Shown here: one piece after another, positions 23,891 through 27,245 of the stretch
Numbering within the stretch: the first letter of the stretch is position 1
Layout: each line of letters opens with the position of its first letter
NCBI GenBank assembly: GCA_023412455.1
Contig: JAEYNQ010000060.1
Coordinates: 1-27,245, forward strand
Origin: Bacillota bacterium
GTDB taxonomy: Bacteria > Bacillota > Clostridia > Lachnospirales > Cellulosilyticaceae
Direction: 5' to 3'
Length of the DNA stretch: 27,245 bases
Notes under the pieces: generated by a model
Database searches by the model: none
Told to the model about the DNA's origin: nothing
Seen by the model: only the letters and a program-made list of their open reading frames with translations
Position numbers and translations under genes: made by a program

Positions 23891-26536
23891 ATGAAAAACT
23901 ACAGCTTAAATGAATTACGGGAAATGTACTTGCAGTTTTTTGAAAGTAAGGGGCATCTACGTGCCAAAAGTTATCCACTTGTGCCTCAAAATGATAACAG
24001 CTTACTTTTAATTAACGCTGGGATGGCGCCATTAAAGCCTTATTTTACAGGACAAGAAGAACCCCCTAGACGACGTATGACAACTTGTCAAAAATGTATT
24101 CGTACAGGCGACATTGAAAATGTAGGTAAGACTGCACGTCATGGTACCTTCTTTGAGATGCTTGGAAATTTCTCTTTTGGAGATTATTTTAAAGAAGAAG
24201 CTATTGCCTATGCATGGGAGTTTATTACAAAGGTTTTAGAAATCCCTGAAGAGCAACTTTATGTCACTGTATATGAAGAGGACGAGGAAGCTGCAAAAAT
24301 ATGGCATGAGCAAGAAGGTATTCCTAAAGAAAAAATCTTTTATATGGGTAAAGAAGATAACTTTTGGGAAGCTGGCATTGATGGTCCTTGTGGTCCTTGT
24401 TCTGAAATCTACTATGATCGTGGGGAAGATTTTGGTTGTGGCAAGCCTGATTGTAAACTAGGCTGTGATTGCGACCGTTATATGGAATTTTGGAATTTAG
24501 TTTTCACACAATTCGAGCGTCATGAAGATGGAACCTATACCCCTCTTTCTCAACGTAACATTGATACAGGTATGGGCCTCGAGCGTTTAGCTGCATTGAT
24601 GCAAGGCGTGAGTTCTATTTTTGATGTAGACACTGTAAAAGCTATTCGTGACCATGTATGCCGTTTAGCAGATGCCACTTATGGTGCAGATTCTAAAAAA
24701 GATATTTCTATTCGTGTTATTACAGATCATATTCGTTCCGTAACCTTTATGGCTGCCGATGGTGTACTTCCTTCTAATGAAGGACGTGGTTATGTTATGC
24801 GTAGGTTACTAAGACGTGCTGTACGCCATGCCAAGTTATTGGGAATCAAAGGGCTCTTCTTACAAGAGCTTGTAAAAACGGTTGTAGAGAATTCAAAACA
24901 TGAATATACAGAACTAGAAGATAAATTTGAGTATATTGTTAAACTTCTTACTGTAGAAGAGAAAAATTTTAATGAAACCATTGAACGTGGTTTGAGTCTC
25001 TTAAAAGGTTATATAGATACTATGAAAAAAGAAGGTAAAACCGTATTAGAAGGCAAAGATTGTTTTACCCTTTCAGATACCTACGGTTTCCCTATCGATT
25101 TAACACGTGAAATATTAGAAGAGCATGGCTTAAAGGCAGATGAAGAAGGTTTCCAAGCAGAGATGGAAATCCAACGCCAAAAGGCAAGAGAAGCACGTGG
25201 AGATTCTAAATACATGGGTGCAGATGAAACAGTCTTTAATCAGATGGATGCTGCTCTAAAAACAACCTTTGTAGGTTATGATCAACTTGAAATCAAGAGT
25301 GAATTAACACTTTTAGCTAATGATGAGAAACTTTTAGATACAGTAGCTTGTGGAGAGAGTGTTTATCTAGTAGTGGGTGAAACACCTTTTTATGCTGAAA
25401 GTGGTGGTCAGGCTGGTGACACAGGTGTCATTGAAACAGCAACAGGGCGAGCTCATGTTATGAATACAACCAAGGTAATTGGTGGAAAATTTGCCCATCA
25501 TGCTAAAGTTGTAGAGGGAAGGCTTGAAAAGGGGCAAGCAGCTACTTTTAAAGTGGATATAGCATCACGTATGGATACTTCCCGTAATCATAGTGCTACT
25601 CATCTTCTTCAAAAAGCATTACGTGAAGTGGTAGGTAGACATATTGAACAGGCAGGTTCTAATGTAACGAAAGATCGCCTACGTTTTGACTTTACCCATT
25701 TTGAAGCGCTTACACCGGATGAGTTAGCAAAGGTAGAAGCGTGTGTTAATGAAAAGATTTTAGACGGTCTTAACATTGTCGTTAAGGAAATGTCTATTGA
25801 TGAAGCCCGTAAATGTGGCGCCATGGCCCTCTTTGGCGAGAAATATGGGCAAACTGTACGTGTAGTTAATATGGGTGACTATTCCATTGAACTTTGTGGA
25901 GGAACACATCTTAAGAACACCGCAGCTATTGGAACCTTCAAGATTATTTCTGAAACAGGTGTAGCAGCAGGGGTTCGTCGTATTGAAGCTGTAACAGGCC
26001 GAGGCGCTATTAACTATTATCAAGCCCTTGAAAATAATTTAAATGAAATTGCTCATGTTGTTAAAGCAAAAAAGGGAGAAGTAGTGAAGAAGATTGAATA
26101 TCTTGTAAATGATCACAAAACCCTTGAAAAAGAAAATGAAAAACTTAAAGCTGAAATTGCCAATGCTAAAGCAGGTTCTCTCATTGAACAAGCTCAGAAA
26201 ATTGGAAACATCCAAGCACTTATTAGTAAACAGGATAACCTGGATATGAATGCGCTTCGTAACATGGGAGATACCCTTAAAGATAAACTAGAAAATGGGG
26301 TAGTGGTTCTTGCTAGTGCAGTAGAGGGTAAAGTAAACCTTGTTGTAATGGCCACAAAAGGTGCTGTGGATCAAGGTATTCATTGTGGTAACATCATTTC
26401 ACAAGCTGTTAAGGTTGTAAACGGTGGTGGTGGTGGAAGACCAAATATGGCTCAGGCTGGTGGAAAAGATCCTTCTAAAATTATGGAAGCTTTAGAAGTA
26501 GCTAAGCAAGTCATTACAAGTCAAATTAATCAATAA
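23891..26536 (+). CDS. alaS: Alanyl-tRNA synthetase
   Basis: This 881-residue enzyme charges tRNA-Ala. The N-terminal class II catalytic core has INAGMAPLKPYFTGQEEPPR, CQKCIRTGDIENVGKTARHG and FFEMLGNFSFGDYFK. The editing domain carries its zinc ligands H567 and H571 (HSATHLLQ) and C669 and H673 (CGGTHL). The C-terminal DHHA1/C-Ala domain ends in NGGGGGRPNMAQAGGKDPSK. Length is normal. The ATG follows TTAGGAGGAAA. It is 48 bases downstream of the VanY-type gene without a terminator, so the T-box at 22931-23151 most likely controls both. Confidence 0.98.
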   Translation: MKNYSLNELREMYLQFFESKGHLRAKSYPLVPQNDNSLLLINAGMAPLKPYFTGQEEPPRRRMTTCQKCIRTGDIENVGKTARHGTFFEMLGNFSFGDYFKEEAIAYAWEFITKVLEIPEEQLYVTVYEEDEEAAKIWHEQEGIPKEKIFYMGKEDNFWEAGIDGPCGPCSEIYYDRGEDFGCGKPDCKLGCDCDRYMEFWNLVFTQFERHEDGTYTPLSQRNIDTGMGLERLAALMQGVSSIFDVDTVKAIRDHVCRLADATYGADSKKDISIRVITDHIRSVTFMAADGVLPSNEGRGYVMRRLLRRAVRHAKLLGIKGLFLQELVKTVVENSKHEYTELEDKFEYIVKLLTVEEKNFNETIERGLSLLKGYIDTMKKEGKTVLEGKDCFTLSDTYGFPIDLTREILEEHGLKADEEGFQAEMEIQRQKAREARGDSKYMGADETVFNQMDAALKTTFVGYDQLEIKSELTLLANDEKLLDTVACGESVYLVVGETPFYAESGGQAGDTGVIETATGRAHVMNTTKVIGGKFAHHAKVVEGRLEKGQAATFKVDIASRMDTSRNHSATHLLQKALREVVGRHIEQAGSNVTKDRLRFDFTHFEALTPDELAKVEACVNEKILDGLNIVVKEMSIDEARKCGAMALFGEKYGQTVRVVNMGDYSIELCGGTHLKNTAAIGTFKIISETGVAAGVRRIEAVTGRGAINYYQALENNLNEIAHVVKAKKGEVVKKIEYLVNDHKTLEKENEKLKAEIANAKAGSLIEQAQKIGNIQALISKQDNLDMNALRNMGDTLKDKLENGVVVLASAVEGKVNLVVMATKGAVDQGIHCGNIISQAVKVVNGGGGGRPNMAQAGGKDPSKIMEALEVAKQVITSQINQ

Positions 26537-26560
26537 TTCTACCTAATAACCTAACAAGTA

Positions 26561-26589
26561 TTGACGTAGTATAAGAATTCAAGTATAAT
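26561..26589 (+). promoter_or_regulatory. Promoter of rpsU
   Basis: TTGACG (26561-26566), 17 bases, then TATAAT (26584-26589) is a near-consensus vegetative promoter about 75 bases upstream of rpsU. Confidence 0.8.
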
Positions 26590-26597
26590 CTAAGGTA

Positions 26598-26650
26598 GTG
26601 CTTTAATCTTTTCTCCGTACAATTGCATAAAGCACGACACCGCACCGGAG
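26598..26650 (+). other. Structured rpsU leader
   Basis: GTGCTTTA (26598-26605) can pair with TAAAGCAC (26628-26635). Separately, CTCCG (26613-26617) can pair with CGGAG (26646-26650), which begins the ribosome binding region. The two pairings interlock, so they would compete or form a pseudoknot. A regulatory role is only a suggestion. Confidence 0.3.
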
Positions 26651-26662
26651 GGAGGGAAACAA

Positions 26663-26842
26663 ATGTCAGAGGTTACTGTTCGCGAAAATGAATCTTTAGA
26701 TAGTGCTCTTCGCCGTTTTAAAAGAAACTGTGCAAAAGCAGGTATTATGCAAGAGATCCGCAAGAGAGAACACTATGAAAAACCTAGTGTTAAACGTAAA
26801 AAGAAATCAGAAGCAGCGCGCAAAAAGAATAAACAATATTAA
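26663..26842 (+). CDS. rpsU: Small-subunit ribosomal protein S21
   Basis: This 59-residue basic protein (MSEVTVRENESLDSALRRFK, then RNCAKAGIMQEIRKREHYEK, ending in a Lys/Arg-rich tail) is S21, a 30S component near the anti-Shine-Dalgarno region. Length is typical for Firmicutes. A very strong GGAGGGAGG site precedes the ATG. It is followed by a yqeY-like gene, a common rpsU-yqeY pairing in Firmicutes, with a 35-base gap. Confidence 0.97.
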   Translation: MSEVTVRENESLDSALRRFKRNCAKAGIMQEIRKREHYEKPSVKRKKKSEAARKKNKQY

Positions 26843-26877
26843 TTGTTTCTTCTAATCCACGTAAGAGGATGATGCAG

Positions 26878-27245
26878 ATGTCTTTGAAAGAGAAACTTCT
26901 TTCGGATATGAAGGAAGCCATGAAAGAAAAAAATGTTCTTCGCAAGAATACCATTCAATTAGTAAGAGCAGCGGTGCTCCAAAAAGAGAAGGATACTTTG
27001 CAAGAAGTAAGCGATGAACAGATTCTTGATATTCTGGTTCAAGAAGTCAAGAAACGTAAAGATGCTCTTGTTGACTTTAACCATGCTAATCGTCAAGATC
27101 TCATTGAAGAAACAGAAGCAGAGATTGCTGTTTTAGTAGGCTATTTGCCACAACAGCTTTCAGATACTGAACTTCTTGAAATAGTTCAAAAGGCTATTTT
27201 AGAAGTCAATGGGACTTCAATGAAGGACATGGGAAAAATCATGGC
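26878..27245 (+). CDS. yqeY: YqeY/GatB-domain protein, cut by the window end
   Basis: The first 122 residues are present, starting MSLKEKLLSDMKEAMKEKNV, with KRKDALVDFNHANRQDLIEE and VLVGYLPQQLSDTEL, matching the YqeY family that resembles the tail domain of GatB. Full-length members are about 150 residues, so roughly 30 are missing only because the window stops. The ATG at 26878 is chosen because AAGAGG lies 9 bases upstream; two nearer upstream ATGs (26869, 26872) abut that site. Function is unclear; a tRNA-related role is suggested by the domain. Confidence 0.92.
   Translation, partial: MSLKEKLLSDMKEAMKEKNVLRKNTIQLVRAAVLQKEKDTLQEVSDEQILDILVQEVKKRKDALVDFNHANRQDLIEETEAEIAVLVGYLPQQLSDTELLEIVQKAILEVNGTSMKDMGKIM

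Noticed and set aside
1..27245. CRISPR array, tRNA or rRNA gene, intact transposase
   Set aside because: No regularly spaced repeats, cloverleaf-like gene, rRNA-like stretch or transposase motif was seen on either strand.

Overview
The window looks like a chromosome segment of a spore-forming, low-GC Gram-positive bacterium of the Clostridia, with a Cellulosilyticum- or Lachnospirales-like flavour. The evidence is the AT-rich composition, strong AGGAGG ribosome binding sites, sporulation genes (dipicolinate synthase, SpoIIIE), a dapG-tepA-ylzJ-spoIIIE order shared with Bacillus, and a T-box leader. The genus is an inference from protein flavour only.

Region 1-1450 is accessory-looking and visibly more AT-rich. 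It holds a small helix-turn-helix protein, a zinc-ribbon/DUF2085 membrane protein pair, and a helix-turn-helix gene with no start codon. This block runs directly into the 3' half of dpaB (about 1450-1475), so the dipicolinate synthase operon dpaA-dpaB, which still carries a sigma-K-type promoter, is cut through its second gene. Either an intervening element sits in dpaB, with its other end outside the window, or a rearrangement has destroyed the gene.

Region 2830-7600 holds a two-gene unit: an AraC-type regulator with a GyrI-like ligand domain, then a 1232-residue protein joining two TrmO/TsaA-like domains (the first degenerate) to a UvrA-like ABC ATPase. Region 7650-9810 has a HAD phosphatase, a convergent 37-kDa nucleoid-associated protein and a TSCPD-domain protein. 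Region 9870-19000 is a long codirectional housekeeping and sporulation block: aspartate kinase, TepA, YlzJ, SpoIIIE, Fhs, FolD, RimO and PgsA. Fhs and FolD are consecutive one-carbon enzymes; rimO and pgsA are translationally linked by overlap.

Region 19080-22780 holds a BaiN/HI0933-type flavoprotein, a convergent 1-acylglycerol-3-phosphate acyltransferase, a DUF1015 protein, and a small glycine-rich protein preceded by a perfect 18-bp inverted repeat. Region 22795-26540 is an alanine-type T-box operon: a consensus promoter, a T-box with apparent GCA specifier, a VanY-type D-Ala-D-Ala carboxypeptidase without signal peptide, and alaS. The window ends with rpsU, behind its own near-consensus promoter, and the start of a YqeY/GatB-like gene. 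No CRISPR array, rRNA, tRNA or intact transposase was seen.
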